NCBI GenBank assembly: GCA_947494305.1
Contig: CANLUL010000001.1
Coordinates: forward strand, 1,364,001 to 1,428,000
Length of the DNA stretch: 64,000 nucleotides
Source of the DNA: an uncultured Sphingomonadaceae bacterium
Lineage (GTDB): Bacteria; Pseudomonadota; Alphaproteobacteria; Sphingomonadales; Sphingomonadaceae
Reading direction: 5' to 3'
In this document: piece after piece, positions 27,232-35,694 of the stretch
Layout: each line of letters opens with the position of its first letter
Position numbering within the stretch: the first letter of the stretch is position 1
Notes under the pieces: model-generated
Databases searched by the model: none
What the model saw: the letters and a program-made list of their open reading frames with translations, nothing else
What the model was told of the DNA's origin: nothing
Position numbers and translations under genes: made by a program

Positions 27232-27867
27232 ATGAGAACCGTACATCTTTTGACTTCGATAGCCTTGCCCTGGGGGCTTTCCGCATGTGTACCTGGTGAC
27301 GAGCCCAAACCAGAAACTTCACCGCAGGACATATTTTTTGAACGGATATCGATACTTTGTGACAAGGCTTATAAAGGTGAACTTGTTTCAGATGAGGCCG
27401 TCGATGCTGATTTTGTCGGAAAACCGATGATCATGCACGTTTCCAAATGCGAGCAGAACAAAATCGAAATTCCTTTTCATGTCGCTGCTGACGGTGAAGA
27501 GTGGAATCGCTCAAGGACTTGGATCCTTACTCGAACTGCTGAAGGAATTCGTCTCAAACATCGCCACAAGCATGAAGATGGTTCGTTGGACATCGTCACC
27601 AACTATGGTGGCGATACCGAAGAAAATGGAACCGAAGGTCGCCAGGAGTTCCCGGTTGATGCCGAATCCATAGTCTCTTTCGAAGCAAACGATCTAGCTC
27701 CTTCGGTCGAAAATACATGGGCAGTTGAGATAAGCCCTCCGGGTCAAAGCAACGCTAAATTTGCATATGAACTGCGCCGACCCAAAGGTGCCAACGCACG
27801 CTTTTTTCGCGTTGAGTTTGACCTGTCAAAGCCGGTGCCAGTTCCCCCACCACCATGGGGAGGATAA
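27232..27867 (+). CDS. Predicted lipoprotein, unknown function
   Basis: The 211-residue protein starts with a short signal and lipobox LSAC (Cys19). The mature part is mostly beta-strand (FHVAADGEEWNRSRTWILTR, LKHRHKHEDGSLDIVTNYGG) and ends in a Pro-rich VPVPPPPWGG. I do not recognise a domain. It is likely attached to the inner or outer membrane on the periplasmic side. A membrane-protein gene follows 46 bases downstream. Confidence 0.72.
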   Translation: MRTVHLLTSIALPWGLSACVPGDEPKPETSPQDIFFERISILCDKAYKGELVSDEAVDADFVGKPMIMHVSKCEQNKIEIPFHVAADGEEWNRSRTWILTRTAEGIRLKHRHKHEDGSLDIVTNYGGDTEENGTEGRQEFPVDAESIVSFEANDLAPSVENTWAVEISPPGQSNAKFAYELRRPKGANARFFRVEFDLSKPVPVPPPPWGG

Positions 27868-27913
27868 GGGGATCAGACGATTACCTTAGATAAAGAGATT
27901 AAGGGGAACCAAA

Positions 27914-28338
27914 GTGAAAGCCGAAAACGCGCATTCTTCAGATGGCTGCTCGCAATTTTCTACTTGGTTGCGGGCATAATACATATCCGAAGCCCTAGTG
28001 GCTTTCTCGCGATCACACCAGAGTGGGTTCCGTTTCCAGAACAGGTTGTTTTCCTCACTGGCGTAGCGGAGATTGCAGGTGCGATTGGACTTCTAATGCC
28101 GTTAAAGAATATGCCCAAAGCTCGCTATGCAGCTGGAATTGGACTGGCGCTTTACGCGCTGTGTGTTTGGCCTGCAAATATCAATCATGCGATGAACAAT
28201 ATAGCAATTGGCGGCGAAACACTTGGTTGGAGTTACCACGGCCCGCGCCTCTTCTTTCAGCCCATTTTTATCTGGTGGGCTCTGATCGCCGGCGGCGTCA
28301 TTGACTGGCCATTTCGCTCTCAAAGAGCAAAAAAATAG
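27914..28338 (+). CDS. DoxX-like small membrane protein, apparent frameshift near start
   Basis: From about base 27925 the frame encodes KRAFFRWLLAIFYLVAGIIHI, a typical DoxX-like first helix, then three more helices and an FRSQRAKK tail ending at 28338. No ATG, GTG or TTG opens this frame until a TTG at 27964 inside the first helix. A GTG at 27914 with AAGGGG upstream opens another frame, which ends after about 21 codons. One extra A in the AAAA run at 27924-27927 would join them into MKAEKRAFF. Either the gene is disrupted or a base is missing from the assembly. If the frame is truly broken, the shorter start at 27964 gives 124 residues. Confidence 0.6.
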
Positions 28339-28365
28339 TTGTCGTATAGCTGAAAGTCCAAAACT

Positions 28366-28473
28366 CTATTTACTGATCAGCTCGTCGGTCATATCCGCCA
28401 ACGCCGTAACTAGTTTGTCGGAATGATAATAGTATAATAACTCCCCCGCATCGGCGATCATTTCAAGCTGCAT
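28366..28473 (-). CDS. Small ORF (35 codons) behind the acyl-CoA ligase gene
   Basis: This ORF lies 17 bases after the ligase stop on the same strand and encodes MQLEMIADAGELLYYYHSD followed by a helical acidic end. Codon use and amphipathic pattern look protein-like, and the frame is open upstream to the ligase end (KYQFR precedes the Met). There is no good ribosome site near the ATG. It may be a small cotranscribed gene or the residue of a longer one. I cannot name it. Confidence 0.35.
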   Translation of the reverse strand: MQLEMIADAGELLYYYHSDKLVTALADMTDELISK

Positions 28474-28490
28474 TCGAAACTGATACTTGC

Positions 28491-30185
28491 CTATCCTAAC
28501 TCCTCCGCCCGAAGGGCTTTGCGATCAAGTTTTCCTATCATAGTTTTAGGCAAGTTATCGCGCACAACAACAGCAACTACCCGCTCGTGCTTGCCAAGCT
28601 GTGGATTGAGCCAATCTTTTAGTTCATCACCACTAACCCTTTCGCCATCCTCCAACGCCACATAAGCCTTGGGGCTTTCTCCGCGATAGTCATCAGGCAC
28701 ACCTATTACGAGCGCCTCTTTCACGGCGTCATGTTTGTAAAGAACTTCCTCAACTTGGCTGGGGAACACCTTAAAACCGCCGACTGCGATCATATCTTTA
28801 ATGCGATCGACAATCTTGATGTAACCATCTTCGTCGATCACCGCGACATCTCCGGTACGCAAAAAACCATCGACAAACACTTCATCATTTTGATCTGGTT
28901 TGTCCCAGTACCCTTGCATGACTTGAGGACCGGAAAAAATTAACTCGCCAGGCTCTCCTTCGGGTACTTGTTTTGTTGGATCTTCCTTATCGACAAGCTT
29001 TACTAACGTACCGGCGACTGGTTGACCGATGGTTCCAGCTTTATTGAGACCCTCATAGGGATTGGCGCTAACCACCCCGCTGCTCTCTGTCAGACCATAA
29101 CCTTCAACCAGTTTCGCTCCTGTTTTCGCTTCGAATTTCTTTTTGAGTTCCTGTGACAAGGGCGCGCCTCCAGAAACGCATACCTTTAGAGACGAAAAAT
29201 TGGTTTTTTCAATGTCGGGATGATCGAGAAGCGCTTGATACATAGTCGGCACACCTGGCATTGCAGTGATATGGTTTTTGGTGATTGCCTTGAGTGTCTG
29301 CTTCGCATCAAAACGTGGAAGCATTACAATCTCACCGCCGCGTTGCACCGTGCGATTAAGCACTGCACTATTTGCAAACACATGAAAGAAGGGCAGCACA
29401 CCCATCAGCCGATCTTCTTCGTCAATAAACGGATCCATTGCATTAATCTGCCGGGCATTGGCCGTCAGATTTTGATGGCTAAGCATCGCTCCCTTGGGTG
29501 TACCAGTGGTCCCGCCGGTATACTGTAACAACGCAATATCCTTTTCCGGGTGGATATTGGGCGCTTTATATTGGCCATCATTATCGATCAGATCAGCGAA
29601 GGGCGTTATTCGATCGTCCTTGGGCTGCACCGAGTTTTCCTTACGGCGGAACAAACGGTAAAAAAGTGCTTTTCCAACCGGCAGCGCGCCAGCCACACTT
29701 CCCACAACTAATCGCTCGAGGCTGGACTGCTCAAGCACTTCATAGGCGGTTGGAAACACTGCGGACGCCGACAGGGTAAAAAGGATTTTGGTACCACTAT
29801 CCTCAACCTGATGGTTCAATTCTTCAACAGTGTAGAGCGGTGAAAAATTGACCACCGTCGCACCGATGGCCATCGCACCATAATAGGCGCTAACATAATG
29901 TGGCACGTTAGGTAGGAACAATCCGATCCGGTCACCTTTTCCAATCCCAAGATCTTGTAAACCCTTTGCGACATGCGTGACGCCAGCTGCAACTTCGGCA
30001 TAGCTGTACTTACGTCCCATGAAATCAAGCAGGTTGGCATCCCCTCGCCTCCCTGCTGATGCAAAAAACATGGCCGGCATAGACAAAGGAGAGAAGAATT
30101 GATCCCATTGTGTTGGGTGATTGTAACGGGACTTCCAGATCGGGGGCTGGTCCACTGCAGTGATGCTATCATTTTTATCAGTCAT
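28491..30185 (-). CDS. Long-chain acyl-CoA ligase (FadD-like, AMP-binding)
   Basis: This ANL-superfamily adenylating enzyme of 564 residues has P-loop YTGGTTGTPKGAMLSH, GYGLTESS, and the hinge region LRTGDVAVIDEDGYIKIVDR with KDMIAVGGFKVFP. The C-terminal catalytic Lys lies in LPKTMIGKLDRKALR. It activates a fatty acid with ATP and CoA for beta-oxidation. The length and N-terminal extension fit FadD; substrate chain length is not certain. I chose the ATG at 30185 (AGGG six bases upstream) rather than 30191. It is divergent from an MFS pump gene. Confidence 0.9.
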   Translation of the reverse strand: MTDKNDSITAVDQPPIWKSRYNHPTQWDQFFSPLSMPAMFFASAGRRGDANLLDFMGRKYSYAEVAAGVTHVAKGLQDLGIGKGDRIGLFLPNVPHYVSAYYGAMAIGATVVNFSPLYTVEELNHQVEDSGTKILFTLSASAVFPTAYEVLEQSSLERLVVGSVAGALPVGKALFYRLFRRKENSVQPKDDRITPFADLIDNDGQYKAPNIHPEKDIALLQYTGGTTGTPKGAMLSHQNLTANARQINAMDPFIDEEDRLMGVLPFFHVFANSAVLNRTVQRGGEIVMLPRFDAKQTLKAITKNHITAMPGVPTMYQALLDHPDIEKTNFSSLKVCVSGGAPLSQELKKKFEAKTGAKLVEGYGLTESSGVVSANPYEGLNKAGTIGQPVAGTLVKLVDKEDPTKQVPEGEPGELIFSGPQVMQGYWDKPDQNDEVFVDGFLRTGDVAVIDEDGYIKIVDRIKDMIAVGGFKVFPSQVEEVLYKHDAVKEALVIGVPDDYRGESPKAYVALEDGERVSGDELKDWLNPQLGKHERVVAVVVRDNLPKTMIGKLDRKALRAEELG

Positions 30186-30278
30186 TAACATCCCTGTAAG
30201 TTAGGCTTTTTGAACAGACAATGAAAAACAGCATCAAAAGTCGGTAGTGATTTTCTATCGCCCTTGCTATCGGCCCTT

Positions 30279-31574
30279 ATGGCCGCCGCGGAAAAAGAAT
30301 CAATAACACCAAAAGCTTCAAAGGCGTCTATTGCCTTTGTCTTTACGGTCGTACTCATCGATATGATTGGCTTTGGCATCATTATGCCTGTTTTGCCCAA
30401 ACTGATTACACAAATAACCGGAGATAATCTTTCGAGTGCAGCTATACATGCAGGCTGGCTTGCGTTTGCTTATGCAGCAATGCAATTTTTCTTTGGGCCA
30501 ATTATCGGTAATTTATCGGATCGCTATGGTCGGCGTCCTGTCCTGCTTGGTGCCTTGGCCGGCTATGCAATCGCATATGCTCTGATGGGCTTTGCTCCGA
30601 CGTTATTCTGGTTGTTCGTCGCACGCATTGTCGCTGGAATCATGGGCGCCAGCTTTAGTACCGCTTATGCCTATGTAGCCGACGTATCTCCTCCGGAACA
30701 AAGGTCTCAGAATTTTGGTCTGATCGGGGCAGCATTCGGACTGGGCTTCATAGTCGGCCCTGCAATCGGTGGATTACTCGGCGAATATGGCGTTCGCTTG
30801 CCATTTTTTGCCGCTTCTGCTTTGGCTGCAATCAATCTTATGTTTGGGTTTTTCATGCTGAAAGAAAGCTTGCCAGCTGAAAAACGCCGACCATTTGAGT
30901 TTGCCAGAGCCAACGCGTTTGTCGCATTGCGTGGCCTCAGTGGTCAAAATAGCGCTGTCCTCTGGTATGCCGCATCACTGCTAATCTGGATGATTGGGCA
31001 TATTGTATATCCCATTGTTTTTGCATTCTACGGAATCGAAGCTTTTGGCTGGAGCATGTTTACGGTTGGCATGGCATTGGCTCTGGTTGGCGTAGGCGCC
31101 GCTTTGGTTCAAGGCGTACTTATCCGTTATCTCATTCCGAAAATCGGTGAACGGAAAGCCGTTATTATTGGCGCTTTGGGCATGGCAGTCAGCACTGCTT
31201 TTTACGTTGTTGCTGGACCGGAGCAAAGCTGGCTCATTTTTCTCGCTATCCCGATTGGCGCGCTGCAAGGCCTGTTTCAACCCTCTATAAACGGACTGAT
31301 GAGCCGAGCTGTATCAGATGAAACACAAGGAGAATTGCAAGGTGCTGTGGCAAGTTTGCAGAGCGTCGGCTCGATTATTGGTCCACCGATGTTTACCGCA
31401 GTCTTTGCATTTTTTACCGTCGCGACAGCACCAGTCTATTTGCCGGGCGCGCCGTTTGGGCTGGCCGGTTTTATCGCATTGATCGCTCTTGCAGTGTTTC
31501 TTCGCGGCTATGCGTTGCATTGTACAAGTGACGATGTCGCTCTACCACCCGACGCAGAACCAGTTGCCAATTAG
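30279..31574 (+). CDS. MFS transporter, TCR/Tet family
   Basis: About twelve membrane segments. Motif A of drug/H+ antiporters (GNLSDRYGRRPVLL) lies between helices 2 and 3, and the first helix FVVLIDMIGFGIIMPVLP is typical of TetA-like pumps. GLIGAAFGLGFIVGPAIGG is the antiporter motif C region. It is likely an exporter, but tetracycline specificity cannot be inferred. The start is the ATG at 30279; a TTG at 30264 is possible. Its stop overlaps that of the convergent MBL gene (TTAG). Confidence 0.88.
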   Translation: MAAAEKESITPKASKASIAFVFTVVLIDMIGFGIIMPVLPKLITQITGDNLSSAAIHAGWLAFAYAAMQFFFGPIIGNLSDRYGRRPVLLGALAGYAIAYALMGFAPTLFWLFVARIVAGIMGASFSTAYAYVADVSPPEQRSQNFGLIGAAFGLGFIVGPAIGGLLGEYGVRLPFFAASALAAINLMFGFFMLKESLPAEKRRPFEFARANAFVALRGLSGQNSAVLWYAASLLIWMIGHIVYPIVFAFYGIEAFGWSMFTVGMALALVGVGAALVQGVLIRYLIPKIGERKAVIIGALGMAVSTAFYVVAGPEQSWLIFLAIPIGALQGLFQPSINGLMSRAVSDETQGELQGAVASLQSVGSIIGPPMFTAVFAFFTVATAPVYLPGAPFGLAGFIALIALAVFLRGYALHCTSDDVALPPDAEPVAN

Positions 31575-32686
31575 GCGCTATACCAGGCGGTGCCATCCTT
31601 CATCTCGTGACCTGCTCGTCCCGTATATTCCAAATGTCGAAGCGTAGCCATCGCCTCACCGGTGGCCATACCGATCACATCTTCGCCAATTTCTCTGGAA
31701 AAAAGCAATGGAAAGCTATCTACCACGCGCATTGGTTTTTGCTTTAAGGCCTCAACCACTTCATCCAACGCATCATTATGACGTGCTGCCAAGGTATCGA
31801 GCCGTTGATGCACACCTTTGAACGGGCGGCCGTGAGCCGGTAATATGAGAAGTTCCGGATCGACCTCCGCACGAAAACGGGCAATGCTGTCGAGCCATTC
31901 GCCAAGCGGATCGGCAGTTGGCTCACTAATCATGGTTGAAATATTGGATGTAATGCGCGGCAAAATCTGATCACCCGAAATCATCACATGATTGGCGTCA
32001 TCTACAAGACAGGCATGCTCGGGTGTATGGCCGCTGCCAATCATGATACGCCAATCATGGCTGCCGGTGGAAAGTTCTGTTCCCTCTTCCAGGCGATTCA
32101 CGCTGATTGGCACATCGGAAACAGCCCGAGCAAACCTGCCCCAACCTTTTTTCCGGAAATTGTCAATCAGTCCCTGATCCCATCCGGCAAAACGCCAGTT
32201 TTCCAGAATTTCTTCTGGTACATCACCGTCATTGTCCAGCGTCAGCATCCGCGTCATCAGCCATTCGGTACGGTTCATGTAAAGCGGCGCTTTGAACCGC
32301 TTACAGAGCCAGCCGGCACAACCGACATGATCCGGATGATAATGGGTGACAATGATCTTGGTGGCACGTTTCCCTCGCAACGCACCAACTTCAAACAATG
32401 ATTTCCAGACCTCTATGGCCGCGGGCATGAACAGGCCTGTATCGGCGATTGCGAAACCTTCTTCGCCATCATCATGCTGATCGCGCAGAATCCAGTTGTT
32501 AATATGCTTCAAAGGCCCCGGCACCGGTGTCCGGGTCCAGTGAATACCGGGCATCAATTCAAAATATTCACCAAATTCCGGTTCATATTCGCCTAGGGGA
32601 TAAGTCAATCCATCAGATTCGATCGGATCAAAACCATGATCAGCGAGAAGTGCATCATAGGCGGGTGGTTTGCGAAGAGCGTCCAT
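31571..32686 (-). CDS. MBL-fold metallo-hydrolase
   Basis: A 371-residue metallo-beta-lactamase-fold protein: ligand cluster HYHPDHVGC, His in GSGHTPEHACLVD, Asp in VMISGDQILPR, and a late His in LPAHGRPFKG. A C-terminal winged-helix-like part (residues ~290-350) follows, as in LACTB2-like hydrolases. It binds two metals, probably zinc; the substrate is unknown (thioester, lactone or RNA are possible in the group). It is convergent with the MFS gene. Confidence 0.88.
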   Translation of the reverse strand: MDALRKPPAYDALLADHGFDPIESDGLTYPLGEYEPEFGEYFELMPGIHWTRTPVPGPLKHINNWILRDQHDDGEEGFAIADTGLFMPAAIEVWKSLFEVGALRGKRATKIIVTHYHPDHVGCAGWLCKRFKAPLYMNRTEWLMTRMLTLDNDGDVPEEILENWRFAGWDQGLIDNFRKKGWGRFARAVSDVPISVNRLEEGTELSTGSHDWRIMIGSGHTPEHACLVDDANHVMISGDQILPRITSNISTMISEPTADPLGEWLDSIARFRAEVDPELLILPAHGRPFKGVHQRLDTLAARHNDALDEVVEALKQKPMRVVDSFPLLFSREIGEDVIGMATGEAMATLRHLEYTGRAGHEMKDGTAWYSA

Positions 32687-32817
32687 AAAAAGACCATGCC
32701 GCCCTTATGACAAAGAGGCAACCTGATTTAATTGGTTGGTTAAAGTCAGCAAAGACCAGCAACAAGCACAGCCGCTAGTGATGCGGTTTTGAATATCGCG
32801 AATGCCAAGCCTAAAAT

Positions 32818-33522
32818 TTAGCTTTTAAATAAAGTGTCGGCCGTATGCTCTACCGGCGCTTCCTCTTCACCGTCTTCTGCGGCCAGAGCAGCTTCAGCAT
32901 CTTTTACCGCTTGCGCGCGCTCTTCCTGCAACTCCGCAATCAAGGCTTCCTTGTCACCGCCCAATTTTGTATCTTCCGGAACTTCCGGCTCGATACCCGC
33001 CTTCTTCGCTGCTTTTGCAACTACCGCGTCCAGTTCACGTTGCGAACATAGGCCCAGTGTCACTGGGTCCTTTGGAACAATATTGGCAATATTCCAGTGT
33101 TCCCGCTCCCGAATGGCATTGATGGTGGTTCGGGTTGTGCCGATAAGCTTGCCCACTTGTGCATCGGAGATTTCGGGGTGGTTTTTCAGCAACCAGGCAA
33201 TACCGTCGGGTTTATCCTGTCGTTTGGAAACGGGCGTATAGCGCGGCCCTTTGGTTCTGCGCACCTGATCCGGGCCTTTTTGCAAAACCATTCGATAGTC
33301 GGAATCTTTCTCTGCCTTTTCAATCTCTTCATGCGTCAATTCCTGCGCTTGGACAGGATCACGACCTGTATATTTGCTGCCCGCCAAATCATCAGCCATC
33401 GCGTTCACTTCAAGAATATGAAGCCCACAAAACTCAGCAATCTGGTCAAAACTCAGACCGGTGTTATCGACCAACCAACTAGCTGTCGCATGCGGCATAA
33501 GAGGTGTGAGTTGTTCGGCCAT
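32818..33522 (-). CDS. trcR: Cell-cycle transcriptional regulator TrcR (DUF1013)
   Basis: The DUF1013 family is confined mainly to alphaproteobacteria and contains TrcR, a regulator linked to cell-cycle transcription. The 234-residue protein has the conserved N-terminus LMPHATASWLVDNTGLSF, the IAEFCGLHILEVNAMAD helix-turn-helix-like segment, the core KRQDKPDGIAWLLKNHP followed by KLIGTTRTTINAIRERE, and an acidic C-terminal tail. The start ATG at 33522 is preceded by AAGGAC; the open frame extends to 33570 without supporting similarity. The next gene upstream on the strand is a Nudix hydrolase behind a terminator. Confidence 0.9.
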   Translation of the reverse strand: MAEQLTPLMPHATASWLVDNTGLSFDQIAEFCGLHILEVNAMADDLAGSKYTGRDPVQAQELTHEEIEKAEKDSDYRMVLQKGPDQVRRTKGPRYTPVSKRQDKPDGIAWLLKNHPEISDAQVGKLIGTTRTTINAIREREHWNIANIVPKDPVTLGLCSQRELDAVVAKAAKKAGIEPEVPEDTKLGGDKEALIAELQEERAQAVKDAEAALAAEDGEEEAPVEHTADTLFKS

Positions 33523-33570
33523 AGTGGCGTCCTTTTCGATGTCCTGGCCAGTAACGGCCGTAAGCTTCAT

Positions 33571-33603
33571 AAAATAAGGGCCACCCCCTTTCGGAGATGG
33601 CCT
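33571..33603 (-). terminator. Terminator-like hairpin between Nudix and trcR genes
   Basis: On the leftward strand GGCCATCTCC and GGGGGTGGCC pair (two G-U pairs) around a GAAA loop, followed by CTTATTTTATG. It lies 53 bases after the Nudix stop and before trcR, so it would end the quinone oxidoreductase-Nudix transcript and isolate trcR. Confidence 0.6.
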
Positions 33604-33655
33604 GTTACATGCTTATGTAAGATATTTTACCGGAGTCGGCAAGATAATTGAGTAT

Positions 33656-34078
33656 TCAATGTAGTTCGAGATATTGTCTCAATCTCAGCTGCAAATGCGG
33701 CACCGCCAGGCTACTGTTCAGAAACTCACCGACCGGCATCATCATCCAGTTTTGCCCCTCATCTCCGAACACTATATTGTTGAGCTGTTGCTGGGTTAAG
33801 TGCCCTACGAAAAACAAAGCTTGCTTGCCTTCTCCTCTCCAATTTGGATAGGCATGCACAAACGTTAGTTCATCCGAATCAATTGTTATCCCGAATTCTT
33901 CATGCGTTTCGCGCACCACACATTCGACGCCGGATTCCGCTTCTTCACGCCCCCCGCCAGGGAGATCAAGCATGTCAGGAAACGGAATATCCGGTTTGTC
34001 ATCTCGGCGGTAGACAAGGATTTCATCGCCAACGAAAAGTGCAACTTTCGCGCCGTGAAAATCCGGTTCCTTGTCCAC
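33656..34078 (-). CDS. Nudix hydrolase
   Basis: The 140-residue protein has a full Nudix box: GGGREEAESG, then RETHEEFGI, with Glu residues placed to bind Mg. It should hydrolyse a nucleoside diphosphate linked to another group; the substrate cannot be told. It begins with GTG directly after the TGA of the quinone oxidoreductase gene, so the two are cotranscribed and probably coupled. Confidence 0.9.
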   Translation of the reverse strand: MDKEPDFHGAKVALFVGDEILVYRRDDKPDIPFPDMLDLPGGGREEAESGVECVVRETHEEFGITIDSDELTFVHAYPNWRGEGKQALFFVGHLTQQQLNNIVFGDEGQNWMMMPVGEFLNSSLAVPHLQLRLRQYLELH

Positions 34079-35092
34079 TCAGCTTTCAACCTTCAGCACA
34101 ATCTTCCCAATATGGTCACCCGCTTCCATATGCATATGGGCCTTCGCTGCGTCAGCCAATACAAAGCTTTCATCCATAACTGGCTTCAATTTACCGGCCT
34201 CTACATCGGGCCAAATATTCTTATAGATTTCATCCGTCAGAACTGATTTGCGTTCTTTTGATTGAGGACGCAGTGTCGATCCTGTCAGCGTCAGCCGGCG
34301 CATCATGATATGCGCCATGTTGAGTTCAGCCGTCATACCGCCCTGCACGGCTATGGTTACGTGACGACCGTCCTCCTTCAGGCACTGGAGGTTGCGCGTA
34401 ACATAGTCGCCCGCCACCATGTCCAATACCACTTCGACACCCACTCCATCAGTGATTTTCTTAACTTCCTCAACAAAATCCTGTGACTTGTAATTGATCG
34501 CATGATCAGCACCGATATGTTTGGCCGCCGTACACTTCTGATCGGTTCCGCAGGTGACAATGACATCCAAGCCAAATAATTTCCCAAGCTGGATAGCCGT
34601 TGTGCCAATTCCACTGGTTCCACCATGAACCAACACCGTCTCTCCCTCTCGCGCAAATCCGCGATTGAAGAGATTGCCCCAGACTGTGAAAAGCGTTTCC
34701 GGCAAAGCCGCTGCTTCTTCCATCGTCAAACTATCCGGAACCGGTAAGCATTGACCTGCGGGAGCCACACAAAATTCTGCATATCCGCCACCGTTGGTTA
34801 GCGCGCAAACTTTCCTACCCAGCCATTCAGCTTCTAGATCACTGCCGATCGCAACGACGGTACCGGAAACTTCAAGGCCCGGTAATGGAGATGCTCCAGG
34901 AGGTACGGGATACAAGCCCATACGCTGAACAACATCGGGCCGGTTAACACCAGCCGCAGCAACCTTGATCAACAACTCATCGGATTTTGGTTCCGGTACC
35001 TTCACCGTTTCCGGCTTTAACACATCCGGACCACCCGGCTCACTAATCGCGACCGCTGTCATCTCTGACTGCAACACATCTGATATTGTCAT
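34079..35092 (-). CDS. NAD(P)H-quinone oxidoreductase (zeta-crystallin/PIG3 type)
   Basis: An MDR-superfamily enzyme without structural zinc Cys residues: AAAGVNRPDVVQRMGLYPVP near the N-terminus, LVHGGTSGIGTTAIQL as cofactor loop (residues ~143-158), and LDMVAGDYVTRNL, all like TP53I3/PIG3. It probably reduces quinones or enones with NADPH. The divergent DUF1192 gene upstream is a common neighbour in alphaproteobacteria. A GGGGG site precedes the ATG. Confidence 0.9.
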   Translation of the reverse strand: MTISDVLQSEMTAVAISEPGGPDVLKPETVKVPEPKSDELLIKVAAAGVNRPDVVQRMGLYPVPPGASPLPGLEVSGTVVAIGSDLEAEWLGRKVCALTNGGGYAEFCVAPAGQCLPVPDSLTMEEAAALPETLFTVWGNLFNRGFAREGETVLVHGGTSGIGTTAIQLGKLFGLDVIVTCGTDQKCTAAKHIGADHAINYKSQDFVEEVKKITDGVGVEVVLDMVAGDYVTRNLQCLKEDGRHVTIAVQGGMTAELNMAHIMMRRLTLTGSTLRPQSKERKSVLTDEIYKNIWPDVEAGKLKPVMDESFVLADAAKAHMHMEAGDHIGKIVLKVES

Positions 35093-35225
35093 TATAAGCC
35101 CCCATCAACGCCGCAAGATACGCTACAATTTCGGCGACCATTTTCTCCAAGGCTCTTATTGACAGCAATCTCTCTTCGGTCAACATTGAGTGTACCGATT
35201 TCAGTGTATAATGGGTTGAACAACT

Positions 35226-35423
35226 ATGGATGAAGAAGATTTTTTACCGCGAAACGCCAATGTTCCGCTCGCTTTGTTGATAAAAGAGGATTTGGACCCA
35301 TTATCGGTAAATGAGTTGGAAGAACGAATTTCTGCTCTGAAATCTGAGATAAATCGCTGCGAAGCAAAGAAAAAATTTGCCGTATCGCATCGAGCGAGCG
35401 CTGATAATCTCTTCAAAAAGTGA
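35226..35423 (+). CDS. DUF1192 family protein
   Basis: A 65-residue protein with the conserved LDPLSVNELEERISALKSEI helix, which is predicted to form a coiled coil, and a short tail with CEAKKKFAVSHRASAD. The family is small, alphaproteobacterial and of unknown function. Divergent from the quinone oxidoreductase gene, as in other genomes. Confidence 0.88.
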   Translation: MDEEDFLPRNANVPLALLIKEDLDPLSVNELEERISALKSEINRCEAKKKFAVSHRASADNLFKK

Positions 35424-35694
35424 TAAAAACTAGCTTTCTGGTAAGCTTTTGTTAACCATGTTTAATAATATTCGTGGTTAAGCCGATCTACAACGTACCG
35501 TCTAGGAGATAAGACACTTAAATATTGGCAGCTTTGGCTTATAGCCTGACACTCCAGATATTTTGCCCCCTTGATCTTTTGGGTGGCAACCCGATCTAGA
35601 GTAAAAGCAATTGGTTAAAGCCCGAAAAAGAATGAATTCTCATATTTTTCGGCAAACGGGATGTTAATATCATCCCAATTTTGGAGTTAAGTAT

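Noticed and set aside
30264-30279. TTG start for the MFS gene
   Set aside because: It adds five residues but has no better ribosome site. The ATG at 30279 is kept.
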